Assembly (NCBI GenBank): GCA_026075535.2
Contig: AP026545.1
Location: 6,014,001-6,078,000 of the forward strand
DNA from: Tricholoma matsutake
Lineage: Eukaryota; Basidiomycota; Agaricomycetes; Agaricales; Tricholomataceae
Length of the DNA: 64,000 nucleotides
Direction of reading: 5' to 3'
Shown in pieces: positions 12,361-23,328 of this stretch; position 1 is the first letter of the stretch, and every line of letters starts with the position of its first letter. Both the position numbers and the translations under genes were made by a program. A model generated the notes under the pieces. The model was not told the DNA's origin and made no database searches. It saw only the letters and a list, made by a program, of their open reading frames with translations.

Positions 12361-13181
12361 CATTGTCCAGTCCCTCTACGAGGTATCAACGCTTGCTCAT
12401 ACTCATATGAGGGTCACAAGTCTAAGGCTGTTGTATCATGATCACTGCGGCCAGTGTGATGGTGAACTTGAAGACCCAGTTCAGTGATACTCCCATAGGC
12501 AACATTTCTTCTATTTCAATCTCTGTGCACAGGTAGCATCTCTCTATATAACAGATTTTCTATGTATTTGTCTTCTTTCAATATGTCAGCTTGGCCTAGG
12601 ACATTGAACTTGAATTTTGGGACTGTGCCATCAAATTTCAGTGGCTGTGTAACATTTGCCCGTGGTTAACCTTAACCCTAACATGCTTTCAAATACAAAC
12701 TGCGAGTGTATTACTAAATTACTAAGCATCAAATTGTTGTGCAAGATTTTCCCAGCACGAGCTCATTCTGCTGGCTTTATGCTGTTTCTTTGGGCAGCCA
12801 TAGATTTGTCGTGTTCAAATTTTCAATGTTGCCGCGGCCCCCTAATTACTAGTCAATGCCATCAGCCTAACCTTTACTGTACTCCTGACCATTTTTTGGC
12901 TAATAATTGAATCTTGTGTTCTTATAGTCTTCTCATGCTCGTTTTCAGTCATACTTTATTTTAAAAAAATTCGCCGGTCAGATTGGCAGCTATACAAAAG
13001 TAGCAGCCACTAGGTGACCCGCTCCATATGTATGTAGTTACAAGGAAAAGACTCCGAGTCAGAGATTCCGGCATTCTGGTTCATCGCAGCAAATGATATC
13101 ATCTCACGATATAGCAATATACGCAAGACAGCGTGAGACTCGGATGTTATAACTTATAAGTAGCCACCAGATCATGATCAT
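12361..13181 (+). other. Gap between JmjC-like and next gene, holds the right copy of an 80-bp inverted repeat
   Basis: Mostly non-coding. At 12604-12685 it contains the partner of the 7020-7100 repeat (GAACTTGAATTTTGG..., GTGGCTGTGTAACATTTGCC, GGTTAACCTTAACCCTAACA). No gene, tRNA or further element recognised in the rest. Confidence 0.6.
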
Positions 13182-14351
13182 ATGATATATCACATACTTA
13201 CTACCTCTTACTACACGATTCTACCCTATGCTTGGCAGATCAGGTGCATTTCCATCTTAGGAACACTGGAGCTTCACGGTAGCAGAGAGTCTGAGAGTCT
13301 TTTCTCATGTTCATATACAGTTTATAACTTGAACAGTGACTCCGAGTCAGATGCCGGTGTCCATTGTCTCAACCCATCATTGTACCACCACCTCTTGATT
13401 TCAGTTCCAATGACCATCAATTCAGCGCAGATACTTCGAAGCTCTCCTAATCAGGCAGAGCCTGACTCAGACTTGAATTTGGCGCTTCATATGAAATTTT
13501 GAAATCTCACCCTTCTTCTCCGCTTACTCACTACTATCAATCAGGGAAATGCCATACTCCCTGCCACAGATGCTCCTCCCATCCAGAATCTACCAGTCTG
13601 CAGAAAGGTTGATGCAGTGACAACTATTCTAGTGCATAATGAAGAAGTCCTTGCCGCTACAGCATATGCTTCCAGTGGAAGTCTTGTAGTGGCCAGTGCG
13701 ATGTCCACAGAAGAAGCTCACTCTGAAGAGGATGATGATTTTGTCACTACTCCTTACACCAATCAAACACTGAATATTGCTGCTATTGCCAATCCAGAGC
13801 ACAGTAATTCTGCAAAGGGCATCAGATTGGCTTCAGGCAAAGATTTGTGGTCTCGCTTTGATCAAGATGATTGTTGGAAATTGATGAGAAAGTGAGCTTC
13901 TACCGGTACCTGGCATCACTTCCTCATTGCTTATCATGTATCCGGGGTCAGACAATCTACACTGGCAGACCATACAGAATCTGTATGTTCCTATCTCAAT
14001 ACATACAAGATTTCCAAGCCTTCTGCATGACCCACTGAATCCAGGTGCTTTTCCCGCTTTCTCGTTGTGCAGTGTTGGAAGAGAATGAAACGACAGATTT
14101 TCCATTGGTCATCGCTTGGGATTCTTCACATGCTAGACGAAGCAACCAACTCCTTGACAAAGTCAATCCAGAAGCATGAGTGGACCAAACCTGTTCATGA
14201 CCTGAGACTGGCTCGATATCTCGACCCAATGGACAATTTGAGAATGAAAGTTTTGGTGAAGTACTACCAGAACAAGGGGGACACGGCTGATAAATATTTA
14301 GAGGTGCTATGCTCCAAGGAGCGATTAGCCTCATTCAAGATATACTGCAAG

Positions 14352-14676
14352 TAGGGAACTGCATGGGTTTTACCCACGGGTTTCCCATGCTTTTATTTCC
14401 TAATTTATTCAATGAGTTTTGCATGAAAACTCATGAAAAAATGATTTTCTGATAGCTATTCAATGGATGTTTGTGATACAAGGGACAAAATAATTTATTT
14501 TCAACCTTGTCACATGACAGATGTCACCCAAATATTATTTTATGTGTTAGATCACAAAGAGCCAACAAAAAGCTTCCAGAAAATCTTTTTCTCATGATTT
14601 TTCATGCAAAACTCATTGAATAAATTAGGAAATAAAAGCGTGGGAAACCCGCGGGTAAAACCCATGCAGTTCCCTA
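14352..14676. mobile_element. hAT-like MITE, 325 bp, 8-bp TSD ACTGCAAG
   Basis: The ends are TAGGGAACTGCATGGG and its reverse complement, part of inverted repeats of roughly 80-100 bp that cover most of the element (CTAATTTATTCAATGAGTTT and so on). Flanking direct repeats ACTGCAAG (14344-14351 and 14677-14684) are the 8-bp target duplication typical of hAT elements. There is no room for a transposase, so it is non-autonomous. It lies inside a coding exon. Confidence 0.93.
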
Positions 14677-15151
14677 ACTGCAAGGACACTGCGACAACAT
14701 TCCACAACTTCCTCTTGGCCATCCTGGTTGGCTATGCAAGTGCCCTCCTGAGGTTGGAAGCAACTATTGCTGCTAAATCATCATCATCGGTATCCATGAA
14801 GCGTCTGAGGTCGAGGAAGAAGGATGGCCAGAAGGAGGCCAAACTCAAGGAGGATGACCAGCAACTTATGAAGGATGTGTCAAATCTGGTGCATGGTGTC
14901 ACTTTCTATGCCAATGCTCTTGTCTGCATTGCACACTCCAATGTGTTAAAAGAACATCTCCAAGCTCTATTCCCAGGTGAGATGTTGCCTCCTATGGTGT
15001 TCAGGAAAGATGAATATAACAAATGGGCCACATTGTACATTGGTAAGGGTGGAGTCTACAAAGTGGCAGATGACATCCAAGTCAACAAAGTGGCAGATGG
15101 TGTTGGCAGGGCGGCGAGCGGCATTGGCCAAATTGCCTTGAAGGATGAGGA

Positions 15152-15288
15152 GGGGGATGACAAGGAGGGGGAGGATGACAAGGAGGGGGAGGATGATGAG
15201 GAGGGGGAGGATGACAAGGAGGGGGAGGATGACAAGGAGGGGGAGGATGACAAGGAGGGGGAGGATGACATGGAGGGGGATGGCAAGG
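15152..15288 (+). repeat. 18-bp minisatellite encoding DKEGED repeats
   Basis: About seven copies of GACAAGGAGGGGGAGGAT keep the frame and give a strongly acidic (DKEGED)n tract within the uncharacterised gene at 13182-16265. Variants DEEGED and DMEGD are present. Confidence 0.93.
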
Positions 15289-16265
15289 ATGGTGAGGAAG
15301 GCGAGGAGCAGACAGAGGTGTCTAGATCTCACACAACCACGATCAATTTACAGACCATCCAGCACATAACCATGATCAATTTCCAGACCATCTGGAAATG
15401 GATCATGGCATTTGTTGGGCACTTCTCAGCACAGCATGCCTTGGAGAAACATGTTGGTGGTCTCCCACCTAGTGAACCCGTCCATCTTGATCTCCTCATT
15501 ATGCCCTGCTCTAGGGTGAGAATCGGTTCCTGGCCCTACATGGAGGGTTTAATCGAGGACACATTGAAGGCCCATTTGGTGAACTATAAAATAATGACGG
15601 CGAAGTACATCCACGAAGTTAAAAACCATGTCCTTGGAGCTGATACCAGTGGCAATTGGACGGACCAGATTAGGATATTCTCGATATTCCAGAACCTGGT
15701 GAAGAATGGTGCCCACCCCGAGTCATCATTGGAGTTCCTGGAGGCATGCATTGCGAGGCTATTTTGGCTGCTTTCCTTGCCTACTGTAATGTAGCAACTT
15801 TGGAAGAGAAGGACGAGCCCAAATCTAAAGAGCTTAGCCAGGTACTTGATTCACTTACCTTGAGGTTTAAATTCATTATTTTAACTTGTTGTGCAGAGAC
15901 TGAGTTTCATGATCAATGGATTTCAGTGTCAAAGCTATGCTGTCTTGTTTGCTGGGAGTTGATAAAACTCGTCAAAATTGAGGATATCTCAGATCAGGCA
16001 TTTAAAGTCTGTGGTCGTCATGCCAATCTTTACAATGTGGAATTGCCAGAGTGGCTGCCTCATGATATTTTGGAGGCGATGATACAGAAATTTCAACTTT
16101 TCGTATATCAGCAACTTGAAATCCTCGATGCCCATGACTCATCAGTGAACACTGGCCGTGGACACACCCGTAACCTCTCTCGCGAAAGTAACATGAGCAT
16201 TGAAACTGCCAGTAGCAGTGTATTAATACCAGACCCTGACGAGGACGTTGAATTCCTCCATAGGT

Positions 16266-16914
16266 AAGCATTTTTATCTTTTTCGATCCCAACCATCTGC
16301 TATAGCCAATTTTAGCCAACTTCTGTCTGACCACCGAGTTGAATGAATGGTCGAAACCTGCATGGAGGCCTTTGAGTTGTATCTGATGCTTATTATCTTG
16401 TTGAACGAGCTTTTCAGAGTTTTGTTGTTCCTGTGCAAGTACTGTGTCTCCCATCTTTCAGTCCGAGTTGCAGTAAAAAGCAGCACATTTTTTTCATTCC
16501 AGCCTCATCTCCCCACTGTTCATGTATAACCATGTGCATCATTTATTTCATACTTTCTGCTTATGGTTCCCCCTGATAGTTCAAGCAGGAACCTGTTCAG
16601 GTTCAGAAGTGGTTGTCATCGCATCGCTGGTTGGGTCTTCATTTCAAGTTTATGGATTGTTTTTTTTTCTTCCAGATCCAGCTCATTTTGTATGCACTTG
16701 TACTTGCTTGTCCTATGTTGTACTGCAGCTCCAACACATTGTTTCAACTACAAGTTCAACTTGCATGGAAGGAAGACTCCAAAAGCCTGAGTGGTGTAGA
16801 ACAGTGGTTGGGGGTGTACTTCACTGGCAGGCACCCAGGGTCTGGCATTCTGGAGCACTGCCACTAGTACAGGGATTATCCAAGTCTGCTGGTGTCGGAT
16901 GTCAAAGTTTGCTT
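16266..16914 (+). other. Intergenic, nothing recognised
   Basis: About 650 bp between the uncharacterised gene and the inverted repeat before the TET/JBP gene. Short open frames here have no features I can support. Confidence 0.5.
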
Positions 16915-17185
16915 TCTGACCTTGTACTTCCAACTTGAAGTTTGCCACTTCTTTCCGCGCTCCATTTTCTCCTACTCGTTTTTTGTCACCCAGTGCAGGT
17001 CTGACTTTTTGTCACCTGCCTTGAGTCTGACTTTTTGTCACTCAATCCTACTCATACATTTGGACTTGGATTCCGAACCTCAGCTTTAAGTTGCCTGTGG
17101 ATTTCTTCCGAGTCCTCCTGCCTGCCATTTGGGTCGCCTTTGGCACCTTGAAGACTCAACGCTATATTTACATCATCTGTACAAC
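16915..17185 (+). repeat. Right copy of the ~220-280 bp inverted repeat
   Basis: Plus-strand counterpart of 6745-6960 (minus). Shared blocks include CTTCCAACTTGAAG, GCGCTCCATTTTCTCCTACT, the paired GTCTGACTTTTTGTCAC motifs and CGCTATATTTACATCATCTG. It ends about 60 bp before the TET/JBP start codon. A partial third copy in plus orientation lies at 19345-19440. Confidence 0.85.
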
Positions 17186-17238
17186 TCATCTGTTCTCTCC
17201 TACGTTTCTGGTCACCTGCAGGTCTGACTTTTTGTCAC
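16999..17238 (+). promoter_or_regulatory. Three GTCTGACTTTTTGTCAC motifs before the TET/JBP gene
   Basis: Perfect copies at 16999-17015, 17025-17041 and 17222-17238, all in the direction of transcription; the last ends 7 bp before the ATG at 17246. The first two have the same close spacing as the pairs before the genes at 6680 (minus) and 7278 (plus). Confidence 0.6.
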
Positions 17239-17245
17239 TCATTCA

Positions 17246-18991
17246 ATGGATCACCCAGCCGACACAAAGCTTCAGGTAAGTAACAAGTTAAACCTATCAA
17301 CACCTCTTTCAACCCATCCAAGTGTCAGATGGCCCCTCGAGGTGAGATCCCCTTTCCGATGTTTCTACTTCACTGGCAGTTGACCCCGAAATCCATTCAT
17401 ATGGAAAAAAAAGTATGAATGAATATTTCTTACATCAGAGAAAGTTGGCTGAAATACTTTGGCACAGGACAAACCTTGGCCCACCCCCATCAGTGCCCAT
17501 GACCCATCGTTTGATTTCAAGTCAGCAATCACATTGAGTATCAAAAGGGAGGAGATGTTTGGCTATTTAGACAGCGGGGAAATAGGACACGGCCTTTTTA
17601 GCGATTCTCCCCTCACCATGCCGGAGCCTACTCCGCCTCCCTCACCTACTCAAAAACTGACTTCTTTGGATGACCACAATCTCCCCCCGGATCCCCAGTC
17701 GGTGCCAGGGGAAACTGCTTCAACCTCGGCTGGTTGGCTGGAAAATGCGGGTAAGAAGTACAGCAGCAACAAGCAATGGAGCCACACAAAGCGGAAGCGC
17801 GACAGAGCTGAGCAGCGGAAGGAGCATGAGGCCGGAGTGCATGCTTACAAAGTTCGGCCTGCCACCCGCCAGAAATTGCATAACCCAAACTCGAAGGCCA
17901 TTGATGCCAAGCTCGATCTCACAGATATTTCGATCTCGGCCCCTGGGTACATAGGTCTATGCGACACTGAGGAGTTGAAGGATAAGACTGCATATGAGTT
18001 GGATGATCTGGTTGGAGAGAACTCGTGCTTCAAATTTAAGCTGCAAAAGTGGGATGGCAGGTAAGCTAAGTCACTTTTGTGTCAATTCCTATAGCTGGAA
18101 CTTGAATTTGACAGAAAATCAATCCCCATCAAGGATCACACCGGCCGGATTTTCTGTGTAGGCATTGGGCAACCAGATGACAGTAACCAGCCGGAGGAGC
18201 AAAAATGGTTGAAGGGAATGGCAGATGTGGAGAGGGAGATGGAGGAGGCCAGCGAGCAATGCTCCTTTGATTCTAAGGACTTGAATCATCGCCATGGGTC
18301 TTTCCCAGCCCTGGCAGCTGGTGTATCATTTGGTGGTGGACAAGTGATCCCAGGCAACCTCACGCACAACCGAGCGAATTGCAGAGTTTTATGAAAACTC
18401 CTCAGCTACCCGTCCTTTGTCCGCATCTCCAAATTTGCGAATGGTGGATTTGCAGCTTGGTTCCCCAAGCTTTATAAATATTACCATGAAACTCTTGGGG
18501 CCCTGTACGAGCAGGATGAAGGCCTCGAGCACCTATTTCTGGATAGCGTCTGGGCGGCAATTTCTTTCAACTTTGGCCCAGCGACTTGGTGCTATCGGCA
18601 TACGGATTGGGGGAACCTCGCCTTCAGAGTCTGCATTATAACCAATGTTGGAAAGTTTGATTCAACGTGCGGCGGCCACCTCATCCTATGGGAGTGTGGC
18701 ATTGTTATCGAGTTTCCTCCAGGCATGTCCATCATCATTCCCTCGGCTGTCATCAGCCACTCGAACCTCCCCATCCAACCCCACGAGATTTGGTACTCCT
18801 TCACGCAGCATGCGGCCAGTGGTCTATTCCAATGGGTTGAGCATGGGTTTCAGAAGGAGGAGAGCTATGCTAATGGATCTTTGGTGGCCAAGCGTGTGGC
18901 AGAAGAGGTTCATAGGGCAGCACGTAAGGATTCTGGTCTTTCTTTGTTTTCTACGATGGATGAGCTGCATGCAATGGCGCAACAGAGCTAA
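17246..18991 (+). pseudogene. TET/JBP-family 2OG-Fe(II) dioxygenase gene, one in-frame stop
   Basis: Fungal TET/JBP proteins are Fe(II)/2-oxoglutarate enzymes related to those oxidising 5-methylcytosine or thymine. A short first exon (17246, MDHPADTKLQ) ends at a GTAAGT donor, followed by small exons and a long one to 18060 with a basic segment (HTKRKRDRAEQRK). An intron ends before 18094, and the rest is one exon: NHRHGSFPALAAGVSFGGGQ, GGFAAWFPKLYKYYHETL, FNFGPATWCY, RHTDWGNLAF (iron-binding HxD), GGHLILWECGIVIEFPPG, IPSAVISHSNLPI (distal His) and SFTQHAASGLFQWVEHGF. Iron ligands are present. A TGA at 18392-18394 (after CRVL, before KLLSYP) interrupts an otherwise continuous frame, probably from CGA. 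Such genes are known to accompany DNA transposons in mushroom fungi, but I see no such transposase here. Family assignment is strong; the 5' exon structure is tentative. Confidence 0.8.
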
Positions 18992-19344
18992 CTTAGTAGC
19001 CACTGCATTGTACCAGTAAACCAGCAATCAACGCTACTTCATGTAAAATTACAATTGGACCCATTCATCTGCTCAGTAATATATTGTCTTTTGCTTCCTA
19101 GCTCCTAGTACAATGAGAACGTGGAGACTCCAGTGGCCTGATAGAACCTCCGAGCCTGAACTTGAAGCTTGAAGCTTGAAGGCTTGTCCGATCTCGATCA
19201 GATGTGACATTAGGACATGTTTACACCCTTACATAATTATAAACAAGTCACGGGAAATTCAAGTTGAAGTGGCAGTGCTCGACTTCTTGTTCAAGTTCTC
19301 CCTCTTGTCCTTCCTCACTTCTGCATGTGCTGCTCTTACTTCCT

Positions 19345-20330
19345 GGCCCTGCAGGTCTGACTTTTTGTCACCTGCCCAGTTGTGTCTGACTTTTCATCAT
19401 GCAACCCTACATTTGGGTTACCTCTGGCCCCTTGAACCTGTCAGCAGCTCGCCCTAGAGTCCTTGACAGGAATTTCAGTACATCCAAGTGTCAGATGTCC
19501 CCTCGAGGTGAGATCCCCTTTACCCACTATATCAGTTACACAATGCCTGTCCATTGCTTGTGCCCAGGAAATCAGTGCAAGCAGCGCATAGCAACAGGGT
19601 GGCAGCTGATAAAAGATCAAGAGCTGACGTGTTTTCTACTTTAGTTCATCCTGAAGCCCATTCACCTCCACAAAGGTGTCAATGTTTCCTATATCCGATG
19701 CGGTTGGCTGAAGTACTTTGTTCCAGGGGTGCCCAGTCAAGCTGCTTGGCAGACGCGCCTCCATGTATGTGCCGGTGTTGGCTTGATGTAGCAGTGACGA
19801 TAAGCTTCTCAACGCGTCTGATGGCACCTCAAGGTGAGAGCCTCCTTTCTTACCCTGCCCTGTCAAATATGCAATGCCCGCCCTTTACTCAAGCCCGGGA
19901 AATTGGTGCAAGCAACGTGTAGCTGTATGACAGCAGGCAATCAACGATTGAGAACTGACACATTTTTTTATCTACTTTAGTTCATCCCGAAGCCCATTCA
20001 TCTTGACAAAGCTGTTAATCCTTCCCATATCTGATGCAGCGTTCTGCGTTCAGGGTATGTGTCAGTGTTGGCATGAGTAGTGGCGATGACTCGGACAGGC
20101 TTCCCAAGGTGAGAGCCTCCCTTCTTACTCTGCCCTGTCAGGTATGCAACGCCCGCCCTTTACTCAAGCCCGGGAAATTGGCGCAAGCGACATGTAGCTG
20201 TATGGCGGCACGTAATCAAAGATCGAAAGCTGACGTGCTTTCTAGCTTAGTTAATCCCTCAGCCATCCAAAAGGTATTTATATTTCTTATATCTGATGCG
20301 GGCAGCTAAAATGTCCTGGCCCAGGTGCGC
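19345..20330 (+). repeat. Tandem array of TET/JBP 5'-module copies
   Basis: Starting with a partial promoter repeat (motif at 19355-19371), three degenerate units follow at about 19500, 19831 and 20105 (spacing about 326 and 274 bp). Each has a GTGAGA...CCTCC/CCCCTTT donor-like start, TACTCAAGCCCGGGAAATTG or its variant, an acceptor-like TACTTTAG/AGCTTAG followed by TTCATCC-GAAGCCCATTCA, and a segment ending in CAG. The first unit repeats CCAAGTGTCAGATG-CCCCTCGAGGTGAGATCCCC from the 5' end of the TET/JBP gene (17322 onward). No full reading frame survives. Confidence 0.75.
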
Positions 20331-20925
20331 TCAAGCATGTTCCTCTACTTGGCAGCCCATTCGTGCCTCTGTTTGCATGCCGTCTTTTTTTGCTTTGGCC
20401 ATGACACAACAGTACCTATGCAGTTACCCTTAATTTATATGCCATTCAAATGCATCATGCCTGCTCGTCCCCAAGTTCCCAACTTCAAGTTGGTCCCCAC
20501 TGATTCCACATATTTCATCGGTCGCTTTCACCATCTCATATACATAGCAGTCAAAGTCCAGATATGACATTAATGATAGTTGAAAATGAGTATTGATAAA
20601 TTTAATTATATCTAGCCTTTGACGCATGGTCATTGTGATGTATGCTAGGAAGTAAGGCATGCTTCTTGTTCTCTTAACCATTATTTTACCCTTATTCTAC
20701 TAGTATGCATCGAGGAATAAAGCCCTAAGACTTTGTGGTGTGCATGTTCATAATTTTCTGCTTCCTTGCATAGATGGGCTCCTGAGCTGCCTATTTTCAG
20801 GATCATCCCCATGTAACTGATGGGGTAAATGTTTTATGAGGGCAGGGCCATGCAACATGGTTGATTTGAAATCTAGAAGGGTATATACAAAATGATTGAA
20901 ATAAGAAGTCTAAATGATAGTTAGT
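20331..20925 (+). other. Intergenic, nothing recognised
   Basis: AT-rich stretch of about 600 bp between the tandem array and the 3' end of a minus-strand gene, with no identifiable gene or element. Confidence 0.5.
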
Positions 20926-21488
20926 TTATCCATGCTGCCTTCCTTCCTCGCAGTCAGTTAGCTCCGAATCATCCTCCCTTTGCAGGCTGCAGTAGTGGCT
21001 ACGGAATGCTTGGCATGTCATGATGAGCAAGCACACCTCGCACTTGGCAAACAGGCCGAAGAATTCCACCTCCGTTAGCCCAGGCCTATCCATGGAATCA
21101 AGCTTCAAGAATTTGCGCCAGTCGGTTTCATAACCAAGATCCATGTACTCAATGGAATGGGGCACTTCGGCAGTTAAATCTATGGCCAGGGTTAGCTCGA
21201 ATGTTTCAGGATTGCTCTTCACTTACCTGCTTCTGTGTAGGTCCACTTCAACGGCCTTGGGATGCACTCTAATTCCCAGCGATGTAGAGCGGGAGGAGGG
21301 CACAATGCGTCGCTTTCTTCATAATATGTGGTAAGTACTTTGAGCTCTGGAGAAACCTCCCAACTTACCTCGAGGTGGAAACGTCCACACTGGAATGCCA
21401 ACCACCTGATATAGCCTCTGTAATGGCACTGGGCCACTGTAAACACTTACTGCATTCTTCAGTACAGATGGAGACTGACCGATGTATC

Positions 21489-21664
21489 TATTGAGATGAC
21501 TTGCGGCGGGACCACACAGAGCTCAGTCGATAGATTTCCGTGCTTGTATTGGACTTGAACAAGCATGTAAATAACTACAAACAAATAAACAAACATTGTA
21601 ACTAATCGGTAAGTTCCGAACTCACACTGTCACAACTATGTAGTTTGAAGTAGTAAGTCCAACA
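21489..21664 (-). repeat. 3' LTR (176 bp) of the non-autonomous element
   Basis: Direct repeat of 23153-23328, preceded on the minus strand by a polypurine tract. Confidence 0.9.
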
Positions 21665-23152
21665 CTCCCCCTCAAACGAAGAAGTTGTGAAGGATAAAAG
21701 AATGTAATAAATGAAGTATACTTACTCCCCCTCAATGAATGACTTGGCTCCCCCTTAATCGGAGCAATGTAAGGAGTGTCGAATGAGGAATGAATGATGA
21801 TGCACATGATGTGCTATGAACATCGGAATATTTCCCGAAAAAAGATTTGTTGGTTTGCTGTACCGCTGATTCTCGTACAATTGGTTCTGTGCATGCATTC
21901 CAATGTTTTGATGTCGAGTTGCAGTTTATGTAGTCATGCTGGACTTCCTCGATCGTTCCCACTTGGTGCTTCGGTCCCCAGGCTCAGTTTATGGTCGTGA
22001 TGGACATCCCGAGTTCGTGCCTTCCTCCCAATGTTTTGGCGGTGCGGTCAGTTGTACCAACGGGTACATGTCGGCGTAGTCAGCGGTCGTCTTGTGTCTC
22101 GTCCACCTTTCCTCGCCTATTTCTTGAGTCAGCGGTTGGTGTTGTTTCGTGTCTTGTCCGCCTGTCCTTGCCTACTCTTCGCTCTTCCTTCCTTCTCCTT
22201 CCTAGCCTTCGCTTCTTTTCCTTCTTCTTTCCTTCTACTTCTTTCCTTCTCATCCACTCTCAACAATAGCCGGGGTTACTACCCCTTACTCTCCCCCTCG
22301 AGCTGGATGTCACACACTTAAGTATCTCCCAATTAGACTTTTCCCCCCTTTGTTCCTAGTGTTGACATGCGGATCGAACCCGTTATAAAATATATTCGCA
22401 TTTAGCGCCTCGTGATTCGTCGTGTTAGGGATTGGGTGGGTGGGCTCGAAAAATTTGTCGTTGCGTTCGCTAGATTCGTTCCGTCTTCCCCTCGCGTCGC
22501 TGCTTTATGTGCCTGTTATGTCCCTATTCTACCCTAGCCGGCCCCATTGGGCTCATTCCGTCAGGAGTTCCGGTGGACGTTGGTGACGTGGCGGTTTTCG
22601 CGGCTTCGCAGGTGGGTTCATCGGTCCTTTCGTCGACTTCCTACCTCCCTTTTCTTTCCTCCTTTAGGCTCTTATCCCTCGGGCTAACGTTCGATGCGCC
22701 GCTCTGGGGCTTTTCGTCCATTTCGGGGTTTCGTGGGTTTTGGTAAGTTTTGTCGATGGCGTCGAGTTCCTAGCAGATTCGGGAGACGCAGCCGTGCGTT
22801 CTCGACCGATTTGTTTGCTTTGCCGGGGGCTCGGGCCATGTGCGTAACGCTTGCGTTGGGCGCGTTTTTCGTCTGGTAGGATTTTGGTGTAGTGTGAGGT
22901 GGTAGTTATGAGGCGGCTCGTTGTAAGTTGCCTAGAGTGAGACTTTATGTAGTAAATAGAATAGAGGATGATTAACAATGAAGCTAGAGTGTTGTTGCCA
23001 GAGAGTTTCGGGCCTTAGAGAACTGCCTGCAAGTGCCAGCAGGGCTTTTGGGTTGCCTTAGTGACCGAGTCTCCAGTCCAGTGGCATGGTCCCAGTACCA
23101 GGTTGATTCCCAGTACAGCTGTGGTGAACGGGAGCCACCCGTGACGTGCTTG

Positions 23153-23328
23153 TATTGAAATGACTTGCGGCGGGACCACGCAGAGCTCAGTCGATAGATT
23201 TCCGTGCTTGTATTGGACTTGAACAAGCACGTAAATAACTACAAACAAATAAACAAACATTGTAACTAATCGGTAAGTTCCGAACTCACACTGTCACAAC
23301 TATGTAGTTTGAAGTAGTAAGTCCAACA
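23153..23328 (-). repeat. 5' LTR (176 bp) of the non-autonomous element
   Basis: Direct repeat of 21489-21664; differs by a few substitutions, so the insertion is fairly young. Confidence 0.9.

Larger units (their letters stand above)
13182..16265 (+). pseudogene. Uncharacterised protein gene disrupted by a MITE, with frame slips
   Basis: I recognise no known domain. Coding blocks are 13545-13895 (acidic, ends DQDDCWKLMRK at a GTGAGC donor), 14067-14351 (LARYLDPMDNLRMKVLVKYY, SKERLASFKIYCK), 14685-15790 (DTATTFHNFLLAILVGYASA, a DKEGED repeat, GHFSAQHALEKHVGG, LDLLIMPCSRVRIG) and 15746-16265 (EAILAAFLAYCNVATLEEK, ending DEDVEFLHR at a GTAAGC donor). A 325-bp hAT-like MITE (14352-14676) separates blocks two and three. 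Deleting it with one 8-bp TSD joins IYCK directly to DTATTFH in frame, so the two blocks were one exon. Two further frame changes (about 14180 and 15750) may be indels or missed introns. The exact 5' end is unknown. Confidence 0.55.
21489..23328 (-). mobile_element. Non-autonomous LTR retroelement, 1.84 kb, TSD GTATC
   Basis: Two nearly identical direct repeats of about 176 bp (21489-21664 and 23153-23328) begin TATTGARATGACTTGCGG and end AAGTCCAACA on the plus strand, i.e. TGTTGGACTT at the 5' end on the minus strand. Flanking GTATC occurs at 21484-21488 and 23329-23333. On the minus strand a polypurine tract (GAGGGGGAG) abuts the left LTR, which fixes the orientation. The 1.49-kb interior has no gag or pol similarity that I can see and is pyrimidine-rich on the plus strand. 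Size and lack of pol point to a TRIM/LARD-like derivative, probably of a Copia-type parent because of the TGTTGG terminus. Confidence 0.9.

Noticed and set aside
12650..12685. TTAACCCTAAC resembling a telomeric repeat
   Set aside because: Only one and a half units, and it is part of the inverted repeat shared with 7020-7100, so not an interstitial telomere.
22031..22321. Plus-strand frames rich in Ser/Leu/Phe
   Set aside because: Arise from pyrimidine-rich sequence inside the LTR element; no protein features.
22366..22384. B-box-like GGGTTCGATCC on the minus strand inside the non-autonomous LTR element
   Set aside because: No A box at the expected distance and no tRNA fold, so not a tRNA or SINE.
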